A stretch of DNA of 64,000 nucleotides. Origin: Chitinimonas taiwanensis DSM 18899 (GTDB lineage Bacteria; Pseudomonadota; Gammaproteobacteria; Burkholderiales; Chitinimonadaceae). A model generated the notes under the pieces. That model ran no database searches. It had not been told where the DNA came from and worked only from the letters and a program-made list of their open reading frames with translations. Positions 35,045 through 44,245 of the stretch are shown here, in pieces (position 1 is the stretch's first letter; each line of letters opens with the position of its first letter). A program made the position numbers and the translations under genes. The stretch covers positions 62,001 to 126,000 of the forward strand of contig NZ_FPKR01000010.1 in assembly GCF_900119825.1 (NCBI RefSeq). The letters are read 5' to 3'.

Positions 35045-35198
35045 GATGCCTCCTGGAGGAAAGACGGGTATGCGCCACTATAGGGTGGGACGCGTAGCGT
35101 GAAGTGGGCGCATCGCTTGTATCTTGCCGTTTGCCGTAGTTTGCGAAGCAGCGGGCTATGCCTACACTGGTGCCTCCCCGTTTTCTGTCTGCCCGCCC

Positions 35199-36029
35199 AT
35201 GTCCGCTTCCACGCTGTATGCCCTGGCCGCCATCCTGATCTGGAGCTCGCTTGCGCTGACCTCGGTGCAGCTGGCCAATGTGCCGCCCTTTCTGCTGGTT
35301 GGCCTGGCGCTCATCATCGGCGGCCTGTGCGGGCTGCCGCGCTGGCGTGACTGGCGCGTGCCGGCCAAGACCCTGCTCTTGGGCTGCTATGGCCTGTTTG
35401 GCTATCACTTCTGCCTGTTTCTTGCGCTGCGCTTTGCGCCGCCGCTGGAAGCGAACCTGATCAACTACCTGTGGCCGCTGCTGATCGTGCTGCTCTCGCC
35501 GGTCTTGCTGCCGCCTACGCGCCTGGAAACCCGCCACTGGCTCGGTGGGCTGTTGGGTCTCGCCGGCTGTGTGCTGATCGTACTGAGCAAGGGCAGCCTG
35601 TCGCTGAGCGGCCAGCATGGACTTGGCTATCTGCTCGCCGCGCTGGCCGCGCTGATGTGGTCCAGCTATTCCTTGCTCACCCAGCGCGTAGCGCCGTTTC
35701 CCACCGGCGCCATCGGCGGCTTTTGCATGGCCTCCGGCCTGCTCTCACTGCTCGCCCATGCGGCGCTTGAACCAGCCTATAGCCTGAATGCCAGCGAGTG
35801 GGGCTGGCTGGCCTTGCTCGGCCTCGGGCCGATGGGCGCGGCCTTCTTTTTGTGGGATGCCGCACTGAAGCGCGGCGATGCGCGTGCTATAGGTACGCTG
35901 GCCTATCTGACCCCGCTGTTGTCGACTGCCTTGCTGGCGCTGTTTGGCGGCGGTCACTTCGGCTGGCAGGCCGCGCTGGCCCTGTTGCTGATACTGAGCG
36001 GTGCCTGGCTGGGGCGTAGCCGCAGCTAG
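35199..36029 (+). CDS. EamA-family (DMT superfamily) transporter
   Basis: The 276-residue protein has ten predicted helices in two EamA repeats. The opening STLYALAAILIWSSLALTSVQLANVPPFLLVG and later LIVLLSPVLLPPTRL, LAALMWSSYSLLTQRVAPFP resemble the YddG aromatic amino-acid exporter subgroup, so export of aromatic amino acids or drugs is possible but unproven. The ATG at 35199 fits the fold; the upstream open frame (to 35124) is not hydrophobic. It is not closely related to the EamA gene at 5108. Confidence 0.85.
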   Translation: MSASTLYALAAILIWSSLALTSVQLANVPPFLLVGLALIIGGLCGLPRWRDWRVPAKTLLLGCYGLFGYHFCLFLALRFAPPLEANLINYLWPLLIVLLSPVLLPPTRLETRHWLGGLLGLAGCVLIVLSKGSLSLSGQHGLGYLLAALAALMWSSYSLLTQRVAPFPTGAIGGFCMASGLLSLLAHAALEPAYSLNASEWGWLALLGLGPMGAAFFLWDAALKRGDARAIGTLAYLTPLLSTALLALFGGGHFGWQAALALLLILSGAWLGRSRS

Positions 36030-36157
36030 GTGAGCAGACCCTGGTGTTGGCATGCCGCCACGTGCCTGTGTCGCCAGGTATATGCCAAGGTGCTAATTTT
36101 TCAGCTTGGGTTAAGCTTACAGCGCTTACCCTCGCGACTTTCACCGGAGCTACAACA

Positions 36158-36550
36158 ATGAAACAAGGCCTCGTCTCTACCCTTTCCTATGCCGTGCTGC
36201 TGAGCTTTGGCGCCGCCAACCTGCCGCTGCACGCCGCCATGCTGCCCACCGAGCGCGCCGCCGAGCAGTCGGCCCTGACCCTGAACGACGAACGCGCTGA
36301 GGTGGTCGACTTCCTGCAACGCGAGCACGTGGCCAAGGCCCTGGCTGAGCAAGGCGTGAGCAGCGCTGATGCGATTGAGCGCGTGGCCACGCTCAGCGAT
36401 GAGGAAGTGCGTGAACTGAATGGCAAGATCAAGAACCTGCCGGCCGGTGGCGATATCGTCGGCGTGCTGTTCACCGTGTTCATCATCCTGCTGGTCACCG
36501 ACATCCTCGGCCTGACCAAGGTCTTCCCCTTCACCCGCTCGGTACGCTGA
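36158..36550 (+). CDS. PA2779-family protein
   Basis: This 130-residue protein has an N-terminal signal or anchor helix (about 5-27), a charged middle region (about 30-95; ERAEVVDFLQREHVAKALAEQGVSSADAIERVATLSDEEVRELNGKI) and a C-terminal membrane helix (about 98-118, VGVLFTVFIILLVTDILGL). It matches the PA2779 family, which is nearly always encoded next to a PA2778-type peptidase, as it is here (stop to start 1 bp). The family has no established function. GGAG precedes the ATG at 36158. Confidence 0.85.
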   Translation: MKQGLVSTLSYAVLLSFGAANLPLHAAMLPTERAAEQSALTLNDERAEVVDFLQREHVAKALAEQGVSSADAIERVATLSDEEVRELNGKIKNLPAGGDIVGVLFTVFIILLVTDILGLTKVFPFTRSVR

Positions 36551-36551
36551 T

Positions 36552-37478
36552 TTGCAACTGTTGTGCAAACAGGGGGTGGCCTTGCTGGCCACCCTTTTGC
36601 TTTCTGCCTGTGCGGCGCCGCAGACGCGCGCGCTCCTGGCCGAGCCGGCCGGGCGGCCCACCCCCTTGGAACTCAGCCGCGTCCCTTTCCACGCCCAGAC
36701 CGAGCATCAGTGCGGCCCGGCCGCGCTGGCCATGTTGCTCAACGATGCCGGCGTGGCGGTTAGCCCGGAGGCACTGACCCCGCAGGTCTTCGTACCCGGG
36801 CGTGAGGGCAGCCTGGCCATCGAGATGCTGGCCGCCGTGCGCCGCTATGATCGCGTCGCCTACCGGATTCCACCGCGCCTGGATGCTGCGCTCGATCAGG
36901 TGGCGCAGGGCCGGCCGGTGCTGTTGCTGCAGAACCTGAGCCTGCCGATCAGCCCGCTCTGGCACTACGCGGTGCTGATCGGTTACGACCTGGCGCAGCG
37001 CCAGGCGATTTTACGCTCGGGCATCACCGAGCGTGAGCTGATGCCACTCGATACGCTGGAGCACACCTGGGCACGCGGTGATTTCTGGGCGATGGTGGTG
37101 GTGGCGCCCGAGCAGATTCCCGACTTTGTGACACCCACCGAGGCACAGCGCCAGGCCTTGGCCCTGGAGCGCATTGGCCGCCATGCGGCGGCGCGCGCGC
37201 TGTATGCGGCCATCGTGGCGCGCTGGCCCGATCAGCCACTGGCCCGTTTCGGGCTGGGGAATATGGCTTATCAGCTTGGCGATCTGCGCGCGGCCGAAGC
37301 GGCCTGGCTGCCTTTAACCGAGCTGGCCGGCGGCCAGTATGCGTGGTGGCACAATCTGATCGAGCTTTACCTGGAGCAAGGCCGGCGCGCGGAGGCGCTG
37401 GCGCTGTGGCAGCGCGCCCAGCAACGCTGGCCGGCTCAGCCCGAACTGGCCGAACTCAGACCGCGCCTGCAGCCCTGA
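36552..37478 (+). CDS. PA2778-family C39-like cysteine peptidase with TPR tail, lipoprotein
   Basis: The 308-residue protein has a lipoprotein signal (LLATLLLSACAAP, Cys20). Residues about 40-175 form a C39-type papain-like domain: the catalytic Cys in TEHQCGPAALAMLLNDAG, a His in PLWHYAVLIGYD, and a following Asp. Residues about 195-305 are TPR-like repeats (IGRHAAARALYAAIVARWPDQPLARFGLGNMAYQLGDLRAAEAAW). The start is uncertain: the TTG at 36552 is one base after the upstream stop and suits re-initiation; GTG at 36576 is an alternative. It should act in the periplasm or at the outer membrane; target unknown. Confidence 0.85.
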   Translation: MQLLCKQGVALLATLLLSACAAPQTRALLAEPAGRPTPLELSRVPFHAQTEHQCGPAALAMLLNDAGVAVSPEALTPQVFVPGREGSLAIEMLAAVRRYDRVAYRIPPRLDAALDQVAQGRPVLLLQNLSLPISPLWHYAVLIGYDLAQRQAILRSGITERELMPLDTLEHTWARGDFWAMVVVAPEQIPDFVTPTEAQRQALALERIGRHAAARALYAAIVARWPDQPLARFGLGNMAYQLGDLRAAEAAWLPLTELAGGQYAWWHNLIELYLEQGRRAEALALWQRAQQRWPAQPELAELRPRLQP

Positions 37479-37495
37479 GGCCGAGCGACGCCGAT

Positions 37496-38413
37496 TCAGT
37501 CCTGCTGCGCGAGCCAGGCATCCAGGCCGCCTGCCAGTGGGTGCACATGCCGGTAGCCGTGGCGCTGCAGTGCCCGGGCGGCCAGCGCGGCCGAGGCTTC
37601 GTTCGGGCAGCTGCAGTAGAAGACAATCTCGGCATCCTTCGGCACATCGGCCAGCAGGCGCTGCACCTCACTGACCTCCATCTCCAGTGCGCCGGGAATG
37701 CGGCGTGGATCGCTGGCGCGACTGGCAGCCGAGCGCACATCGACCACGATGGGCGCATGGCCCTGCTGCAAGCGTTCGCGCAGCGCCGCCACCGGCATAT
37801 GGTGCAGGCGGACGAAGCGCAAGAGGCGCTGGCGCTCCAGCCAGCGGTAGAGCACATACAGGGCCAGCAGGCCGAGCAGCACCGGAATGGCCACCGCTCC
37901 GATGGCGGAGAGCGCGGCCAGAATGGCATCGACCTGCTTATGCAGCAAAAAGCCCGTGCCAATCGCGCTGCCGGCCCATAAGCTGGTGCCCAGGGTATCG
38001 AACAGCACGAAGCGCCCGGCCGGCAGACCGAGCGCCCCAGCCAGCGGCGAAGCCAGCGCGGACAGGCCGGGCACAAAGCGTGCAATCAGCAGCGAGGCCA
38101 CGCCCCAGCGCGTATAAGCACGCGTGGTGCGCCCCACGCAGGTATCGGGCGAGAGCGAGATTCGGCACATCAGCCCCAGCACCTTGTGGCCATGGCGGCG
38201 TCCGGCCAGATACCAGATGAAATTGGCCATGCCCGAGCCGAGCACGGCCAAGATCAGCGCGCTCCAGGCCGAGAGCAGACCCTGGGCCGCCAGCGTGCCG
38301 GCCAGCATCAGCGTGGGCACGGCCGGTATCGGCGCGCCCAGCTGTTCAATGAACACATTCAGGAACACCAGCAGGGGACCGTGCTGGTCAAAGAGATCGA
38401 TCAAGGGCTGCAC
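37496..38413 (-). CDS. DedA-family membrane protein fused to a rhodanese domain
   Basis: The 305-residue protein has a DedA (SNARE-associated) membrane domain (about 1-195; FIEQLGAPIPAVPTLMLAGTLAAQG, FIWYLAGRRHGHKVL, RFVPGLSALASPLAG) and a C-terminal cytoplasmic rhodanese domain (about 205-300; VVDVRSAASRASDPRRIPGALEM, active-site loop FYCSCPNEASA with the catalytic Cys). DedA proteins move phospholipids or polyprenyl-phosphate across the membrane; the fused rhodanese may handle sulfur transfer, but the link is not known. The start is GTG at 38413, seven bases after GGAG; a longer frame to 38428 is less likely. Confidence 0.87.
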   Translation of the reverse strand: MQPLIDLFDQHGPLLVFLNVFIEQLGAPIPAVPTLMLAGTLAAQGLLSAWSALILAVLGSGMANFIWYLAGRRHGHKVLGLMCRISLSPDTCVGRTTRAYTRWGVASLLIARFVPGLSALASPLAGALGLPAGRFVLFDTLGTSLWAGSAIGTGFLLHKQVDAILAALSAIGAVAIPVLLGLLALYVLYRWLERQRLLRFVRLHHMPVAALRERLQQGHAPIVVDVRSAASRASDPRRIPGALEMEVSEVQRLLADVPKDAEIVFYCSCPNEASAALAARALQRHGYRHVHPLAGGLDAWLAQQD

Positions 38414-38483
38414 GGTAGGGCTCCACAAACAGGCGCGCCTACTTTACCCGCTTCGTCTGACGGCCGGGTGACGCGCTCCAGCC

Positions 38484-40409
38484 TTAGCGTGCCGCCAGCG
38501 CGCGTTGCACGAACTGGCGCGGCACCGTACTGCGCGGCACCTTGCCGGCAAACCAGCGCCGCACATCCTCATCGACGGCAATGCCATGCATGAAGTTGTA
38601 CAGCGCCTTGTTCAGCGCTTCGCCGAGCACCGCGTGGTCCACGCCGGTTGGGTCGATAAAGCCGACATCGTTCTTGGCGAAGGTGATCTCGGGCAGCGGT
38701 AGCAGCGTCACCCCGTACTCGTCGGGGTTCTGGCCCACCGGCGAGTGCACGGTGCAGACAAAGCGGTGGAAGAAGCCGCTCTGGATGCAACCGGCTTCGA
38801 ACAGCTGGCGCACGTATTCGAGCGCATCCACGGTGTCCTGCACGGTTTGGGTGGGGAAGCCATACATCAGATAGGCATGCACCAGGATGCCGGCCTCGGC
38901 AAAACCATGGGTGACGCGTGCCACCTGGTCGACCGACACACCCTTCTTCATCAGCTTGAGCAGGCGGTCGGACGCCACTTCCAGCCCGCCCGAGATGGCG
39001 ATGCAGCCCGAATCGGCCAAGAGCTGGCATAGCTCGGGCGTGAACGATTTTTCGAAGCGGATATTGCCCCACCAGGAGATCGCTACATTGCGCGCCAACA
39101 GTTCCTCGGCCAGCGCGCGTAGCATCTTGGGCGGCGCGGCCTCGTCCACGAAGTGGAAACCGGTCTGGCCGGTCTCGGCAATGATGGCCTCGATGCGGTC
39201 GACCAGGGTCTTGGCCGAGGCGGTCTCATAGCGCGAGATATAGTCGAGTGTCACATCGCAGAAGCTGCACTTCTTCCAGTAGCAGCCATGCGCCACGGTC
39301 AGCTTGTTCCAGCGCCCATCGCTCCATAGCCGGTGCATGGGGTTGAGCATATCGAGCAGGGACAGATACTGGTCGAGCGGCAGGCCATCCCAGGTCGGCG
39401 CGCCCCAGTCCTCGAACGGCACATCGGGCTCGGGGAAGTTGATGTAGCGGACCGCGCCGCCGTCTGCCACCGGCTCGCGCACAAAGGTGCGCACCAGTCG
39501 GCCGCGGCCACGCTGGCCGGCCAGATGGTCGAGCAGGGCCAAGAGCGGCCGCTCGCCCGAATCCAGCGTCACATAGTCGACATAGTCGAACAGGCGCGGC
39601 TCTTTCAGCTCGCGCAGCTCGGTATTGGCAAAGCCGCCGCCGAGGCCAATCGCAATCTCGGGGTCGGCTGCCTTGATGCTCTGTGCAATGCGCAGCGCCG
39701 CATACATGGCGCCCGGGAACGGCACCGACAGGAGCACGAGGCTCGGTTGATGGCGTTCGATGGCGGCCAGGGTCAGCGCATGCAGGGTATCGTCGACCAG
39801 ATTGCGCGGCGCGGCCAGCGCCTGCGCCAGCGGCTCGAAAGTGGGCTGGGCCATGGCCAGCGATTCGGCATAGCGCACGAACTCGAAGCGCGGGTCGATC
39901 GCTTCGCGCACCACATCGGCCACATCGTTCAGGTAAAGCGTGGCCAGATGGCGCGCGCGGTCGTAACTGCCTAGCGCGCCGAAGGCCCAGGCCAGCGGGT
40001 CGCCACCGTCCGGGTCGTTCGGGTCCACATACACATCGAGCGCATCGAAACGCGGACCCTCGGGTAGAAAGCGTCGGCTGCAGATGCGGTGCGCGAGTGT
40101 GCTGTCGCGCCCCTGCAGAAAGGCGATCACCGGGTGAATCGTGCTGGCGTAGAGCTCGAAATGTTCGACAAAGCCATGGGTCAGCGCGGTGCGTTCGCCC
40201 ACCGCCTGCTTGGCCACCACATCACGCACCTGTTCCAGCCCGGCACGTGAAAACAGCTTGAGCACTAGGCCCAGGGCCAGGTCCTCCTGCACAGCATCAA
40301 AACCGTGCTTACGCAGAAAGCCGGTGAGGTAGGCAGTGGACGGATAGGGCGTGTTCAGCTGCGTCATCGGCGGAATCAGCGACAGAACACGAATCGGCGC
40401 GGTGGACAT
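38484..40409 (-). CDS. Radical SAM protein with N-terminal cobalamin-binding-like domain, CX4CX2C
   Basis: The 641-residue protein has an N-terminal region resembling the B12-binding fold (about 5-290, with LIPPMTQLNTPYPSTAYLTG and SVPFPGAMYAALRIAQSIKAADPEIAIGLGGGFANTE) and a radical SAM TIM-barrel (about 365-600). The cluster motif CYWKKCSFC places Cys at 376, 381 and 384, so the spacing is CX4CX2C rather than CX3CX2C. Later GGLEVASDR and AYLMYGFPTQT support the SAM fold. No classical DxHxxG cobalamin motif is seen. The function is unknown; it is divergent from a TldD/PmbA pair. The start at 40409 has GGAAA upstream; ATG at 40415 is also possible. Confidence 0.85.
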   Translation of the reverse strand: MSTAPIRVLSLIPPMTQLNTPYPSTAYLTGFLRKHGFDAVQEDLALGLVLKLFSRAGLEQVRDVVAKQAVGERTALTHGFVEHFELYASTIHPVIAFLQGRDSTLAHRICSRRFLPEGPRFDALDVYVDPNDPDGGDPLAWAFGALGSYDRARHLATLYLNDVADVVREAIDPRFEFVRYAESLAMAQPTFEPLAQALAAPRNLVDDTLHALTLAAIERHQPSLVLLSVPFPGAMYAALRIAQSIKAADPEIAIGLGGGFANTELRELKEPRLFDYVDYVTLDSGERPLLALLDHLAGQRGRGRLVRTFVREPVADGGAVRYINFPEPDVPFEDWGAPTWDGLPLDQYLSLLDMLNPMHRLWSDGRWNKLTVAHGCYWKKCSFCDVTLDYISRYETASAKTLVDRIEAIIAETGQTGFHFVDEAAPPKMLRALAEELLARNVAISWWGNIRFEKSFTPELCQLLADSGCIAISGGLEVASDRLLKLMKKGVSVDQVARVTHGFAEAGILVHAYLMYGFPTQTVQDTVDALEYVRQLFEAGCIQSGFFHRFVCTVHSPVGQNPDEYGVTLLPLPEITFAKNDVGFIDPTGVDHAVLGEALNKALYNFMHGIAVDEDVRRWFAGKVPRSTVPRQFVQRALAAR

Positions 40410-40736
40410 GCGCATTTCCAGGCTGGTGGCACCCTGGCCCGGCTGTACGTACGGCGCGCGGGCGAGGGGCGATTGTTCAAGTAAATCAATCCGCTAGGCG
40501 CATACAGGCAGCCGGCTGGCGGGCGCGCATTGTGCCAGCTTATGCCTGCCACGTCTGTGCCGGGCGCTGCGGGGGCGACGAGCGTCGCGGCGGGCTGTGT
40601 TGTAGCGCCGCTGCTGGGTACGACTTGTCTGGACATGCTGGGCATGACTGGCGCGGCGCGCGCCGGCTATCATGGTGCACCTTTTCGGTGTTGGCTGGTC
40701 TAGGCTTGCACCACTCCCCTTGGCTGGAAGAATCCC
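40410..40736. other. Divergent intergenic region between radical SAM and tldD-like genes
   Basis: These 327 bp are GC-rich with no clear operator. A 70-codon Cys-rich frame starting GTG at 40532 and ending on the tldD-like start is open but lacks a ribosome site, and I treat it as spurious. Promoters for both genes must lie here. Confidence 0.4.
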
Positions 40737-42179
40737 ATGCATGAACTGATTGAGGCCCGCTTCCGGGCCCTGAACCCGGGCGTCGATTTCTGCTCGCTGC
40801 GCTATGTGGAAGAAGCGCGCGAAACCCTGGCCGTGCGCCAGGGCGTGGCCGAACCGCTGGCACGCAGCCTGGACCGCGGCGCGATGATTACCGTGCTGCA
40901 TCGTGGTGGCTATGGTTATGCGGCCACATCCGACCTATCCAGTGCCGGCTTGCAGGCAGCGCTGGAACGCGCGCGCCAGTGGGCCGAGGCGAGCCGCAGC
41001 CAGGCGGTATTCGACTTCAGCGGCTACGAGCCGGCGCGGCCGTCCGGCCGTTATATCGGCCCCGGTGCCGAGCAGCCACTGGATTGGCAGCGCCGCGAGC
41101 TGACTGAGCTGCTGCTGGCCGAAGATGCCGCCAGCCAGATCGATGCGCGCATCGTCGACCGTGCCGCTAGCCTGGGCCGGCTCGATGTGCACCAGCTCTA
41201 TATCACCCATGATGGCGGCAGCGTGGAGCAACGCTTCCGTGCATTGATTCCCAGCCTGGTGGTGACCGCCTACGCCGACGGCGTGGCGCAGACGCGCTCG
41301 CTCGGCGGCCAGTACAACGGCTACTGCCGTCAGGGCGGCATGGAAATCCTTGCCCAGGCCGGCCTGGCCGGCGCTGGCCAGCGCGTGGCGGAAGAGGCGC
41401 TGCAACTCTTGGCCGCGCCCAACTGCCCGAGCGGCAGCATGGACCTGTTGCTGATGCCCAGTCAGATGATGCTGCAGATCCATGAATCGATCGGCCATCC
41501 GCTTGAACTCGACCGCATTCTGGGTGACGAGCGCAATTACGCTGGCACCAGCTTTGTTACGCCCGAGATGTTCGGCAGCTATCAATATGGCTCCGAGCAC
41601 CTGAACGTGACCTACGATCCGCAGCGCAGCAATGAATTCGCCGCCTATGGCTGGGACGACGACGGCACGCCGGCCGAGAAGGTGTGGCTGATCAAGCAGG
41701 GCCTGTTGAAGGTGCCGCTGGGTGGGGCGATCTCGCAGGCGCGTGCCAGCCTGCCCGGCGTGGCGAACAGCCGCGCCTGCAACTGGAACCGCGCACCGAT
41801 AGACCGCATGGCCAACCTCAATATCGAGCCGGGCGACCAATCGCTCGCACAGCTGATCGCTGGCGTGGAGCGCGGTGTGCTCATGGATACCAATGTCAGC
41901 TGGTCGATTGACGACTCGCGCAATAAATTCCAGTTCGGCTGCGAATATGGCCGCCTGATTGAAAACGGCGAGCTGAAGGGCGTGGTGAAGAACCCTGGCT
42001 ATCGCGGCATCTCGGCCACCTTCTGGCGCGCGCTGAAGGCTGTGGGCGACGAAAGCACGCTGGATGTGATGGGCACGCCGTTCTGCGGCAAGGGCGAACC
42101 GAACCAGGTGGTGCGCGTTGGTCATGCCTCGCCGGCCTGTCTGTTCGGCGCGGTAGATGTATTTGGAGGGGAAGCATGA
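40737..42179 (+). CDS. TldD-type zinc metallopeptidase subunit
   Basis: The 480-residue protein carries the TldD zinc motif HESIGH (H249, E250, H254) in LQIHESIGHPLELDRIL and the C-terminal Cys region conserved in TldD. It should pair with the PmbA-type protein encoded next (ATGA-type overlap at 42176-42179) to form the TldD/TldE heterodimer, which degrades unfolded peptides and removes leaders from some ribosomally made peptides. The HESIGHPLELDR form is the divergent TldD-related subgroup rather than E. coli TldD. It is divergent from the radical SAM gene at 38484-40409. Confidence 0.9.
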   Translation: MHELIEARFRALNPGVDFCSLRYVEEARETLAVRQGVAEPLARSLDRGAMITVLHRGGYGYAATSDLSSAGLQAALERARQWAEASRSQAVFDFSGYEPARPSGRYIGPGAEQPLDWQRRELTELLLAEDAASQIDARIVDRAASLGRLDVHQLYITHDGGSVEQRFRALIPSLVVTAYADGVAQTRSLGGQYNGYCRQGGMEILAQAGLAGAGQRVAEEALQLLAAPNCPSGSMDLLLMPSQMMLQIHESIGHPLELDRILGDERNYAGTSFVTPEMFGSYQYGSEHLNVTYDPQRSNEFAAYGWDDDGTPAEKVWLIKQGLLKVPLGGAISQARASLPGVANSRACNWNRAPIDRMANLNIEPGDQSLAQLIAGVERGVLMDTNVSWSIDDSRNKFQFGCEYGRLIENGELKGVVKNPGYRGISATFWRALKAVGDESTLDVMGTPFCGKGEPNQVVRVGHASPACLFGAVDVFGGEA

Positions 42180-43501
42180 TGCGCCAGTATTTCGAGGCTG
42201 TGGCCGAGGCGGTGTTTGCCGCGCTGGATGAGGCCGAGCAGGCCACCTTGTGGCTGTCGGGTGAACAGAGCGATTTCATCCGCTTCAACCACGGCAAGGT
42301 GCGCCAGGCCGGCCAGGTCAAACAGTGCTATCTGACGGTGCAGCTGGTGTTGGGCAATAAGCATGTGGCGCAGACGGTGACGCTCAGCCATGTGCTGGAC
42401 GAGGACCAGCATATGCTGCTGGGCGTATTGGCCGATTTGCGTGATGCGCTCGGTGATGTGGCCGACGACCCCTATCTGCTGCTGAACACGGCGCTGCAAT
42501 CGACCCAGCGCAGCGAGGCAAGCCGCCTGCCGCCGGCCGAGCAGATGGTGGCCGATATCGTGGCCGCCGCCGCGGGTGCCGATCTGGTCGGCATTCTGGC
42601 GGCCGGGCCGGTGTATATGGGCTTTGCCAATAGCCTTGGGCAGCGCAACTGGCATGAAACCGCCAGCTGGAACTTCGACTGGAGCCTGTATTCGCACGGC
42701 GACAAAGCGGTCAAGCGTGGTTCGGCCGGCACCGAATGGGATGCGGCTGCACTGCAGACGGCAATGGCCGAGGCACGCGCCCAGCTGGCTCTGCTGGCGC
42801 GCCCAGCCAAGACCCTGGCACCGGGCAGCTATCGCGCCTATCTGACCCCGGCCGCGGTCGGCGAGCTGGTCAGCATGCTGAATTGGGGCGGCTTCTCCGA
42901 GCGCGAAATGCGCAGCAAACGCTCGTCCCTGCTCAAGCTGCAGGCTGGCGAAGTGAGCTTCTCACCCATGTTGAGCCTGAGCGAAAACACCGCCGCGGGC
43001 CTGGCGCCGGCTTTCCAGGCCGAAGGCTTCATCAAGCCGGCCGAGGTGGCGCTGGTCCGCGAGGGCAAGTACGCGGGCAGCCTGGTCAGCCCGCGCACCG
43101 CGCGCGAGTTCGACCTGCCCAGCAATGGCGCCGGCGCAGGCGAGGGTAGCGAAGCACTGGATATGGCTGCCGGCGATTTGCCGATGGCTGAGGCTCTGAA
43201 GGCGCTGGGTTCTGGTTTATATGTGTCTAATCTTTGGTACTTGAACTGGTCTGATCGTGCCGCAGCACGCATCACCGGCATGACCCGCTTCGCCTGCTTC
43301 TGGGTGGAAGATGGCCAGATCGTCGCGCCGCTGAATGTGATGCGCTTTGACGATTCGCTATTCCGCCTCTTGGGCAGCGAGCTGGAAGCGCTGACTGCCG
43401 AGCGCGAGCTGCTGGTGGATGCTGGCAGCTATGGCGGCCGTTCCAGCACCAGCCAGCGCCTGCCCGGCGCCTTGCTACGTTCGCTGAACCTAGTGCTTTA
43501 G
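42176..43501 (+). CDS. PmbA/TldE-type peptidase partner subunit
   Basis: The 441-residue protein has the TldE/PmbA fold without the HEXXXH zinc site, as expected for the non-catalytic partner. Recognisable parts are FIRFNHGKVRQAGQVKQCYLTVQL near the N-terminus, GFANSLGQRNWHETASWNFDWSLY, GSLVSPRTAREFDLPSNGAG, and LYVSNLWYLNWSDRAAARITGMTRFACFWVEDG near the C-terminus. Two ATG codons overlap the TldD stop. The pair forms a two-gene operon ending in a GC-rich hairpin. Confidence 0.9.
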   Translation: MMRQYFEAVAEAVFAALDEAEQATLWLSGEQSDFIRFNHGKVRQAGQVKQCYLTVQLVLGNKHVAQTVTLSHVLDEDQHMLLGVLADLRDALGDVADDPYLLLNTALQSTQRSEASRLPPAEQMVADIVAAAAGADLVGILAAGPVYMGFANSLGQRNWHETASWNFDWSLYSHGDKAVKRGSAGTEWDAAALQTAMAEARAQLALLARPAKTLAPGSYRAYLTPAAVGELVSMLNWGGFSEREMRSKRSSLLKLQAGEVSFSPMLSLSENTAAGLAPAFQAEGFIKPAEVALVREGKYAGSLVSPRTAREFDLPSNGAGAGEGSEALDMAAGDLPMAEALKALGSGLYVSNLWYLNWSDRAAARITGMTRFACFWVEDGQIVAPLNVMRFDDSLFRLLGSELEALTAERELLVDAGSYGGRSSTSQRLPGALLRSLNLVL

Positions 43502-43509
43502 CGCGCGCC

Positions 43510-43543
43510 CAGCCCGCGCAGTCTGCTTGGCATGGCTGCGCGG
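43510..43543 (+). terminator. GC-rich hairpin after the TldD/PmbA operon
   Basis: GCCCGCGCAG and CTGCGCGGGC form a perfect 10-bp stem with a 14-nt loop, 9 bp past the stop. No T run. Confidence 0.5.
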
Positions 43544-43659
43544 GCCGCATCAGAAATCGGCTGCGGTGGCGACCAAGTAGCCAAGCACGGGGCGCAAGGC
43601 GGCATCGGTTGTCTGCGCATCGCGCCCCAGTCCTTATCCATACACAATGGGAGTTGATC

Positions 43660-44193
43660 ATGTCGCAAGCCATTGCCACCCTGGCCGGGGGCTGTTTCTG
43701 GTGTCTGGACGGGGTGTACACGCGCCTGCGTGGCGTGGAGCGGGTGGTATCCGGCTATATGGGCGGCCATATCGAGCACCCCACTTACAAGCAGGTCTGC
43801 AATGCCGATACCGGCCACGCCGAAGTCGTGCAGATTCACTACGACCCGAATGAGATCCGCTTTGAAGACCTGCTAGAGGTTTTCTTTGTGATCCACGACC
43901 CCACCACGCTGAACCGCCAGGGCAATGACGTCGGCCCACAGTACCGCTCGGCCATCTTCTACCACTCGCCCGAGCAGCGGGCCGCCGCAGAGGCGGCCAT
44001 CGCCGCGCTGACGGCCGAACGTGCTTTCGCCAGCCCCATTGTCACCGAGCTGGCTCCCGCCAGCACCTTCTGGCCGGCCGAGGGCTACCACCAGGGCTAT
44101 TTCGACGCCAACCCCTACCAACCCTACTGCATGGCCGTGGTCGCCCCCAAGGTGCGCAAGGCGGTGAAGAAATTTGCGGCGCGGTTGAAGTAG
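43660..44193 (+). CDS. msrA: Peptide-methionine (S)-S-oxide reductase
   Basis: The 177-residue protein has the MsrA catalytic motif GGCFWC (Cys12) near the start, followed by VVSGYMGGHIEHPTYKQVCNADTGHAEVVQIHYDP and YHQGYFDANPYQPYC. It reduces the S-epimer of methionine sulfoxide in proteins, using thioredoxin, in the cytoplasm (no signal peptide). The start at 43660 is six bases after GGAG; the open frame upstream has no site. It is a single gene at the left edge of a low-GC island. Confidence 0.96.
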   Translation: MSQAIATLAGGCFWCLDGVYTRLRGVERVVSGYMGGHIEHPTYKQVCNADTGHAEVVQIHYDPNEIRFEDLLEVFFVIHDPTTLNRQGNDVGPQYRSAIFYHSPEQRAAAEAAIAALTAERAFASPIVTELAPASTFWPAEGYHQGYFDANPYQPYCMAVVAPKVRKAVKKFAARLK

Positions 44194-44245
44194 GCACTGT
44201 AGGCCCACATGCAATTGGGGCCAATTCTTGGCGAGATTGATATCG

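Noticed and set aside
40532-40744. 70-codon Cys-rich frame ending on the tldD-like start, a possible modified-peptide precursor
   Set aside because: GTG start with no ribosome site, and the Cys codons follow from the GC-rich base composition; no core-peptide pattern.
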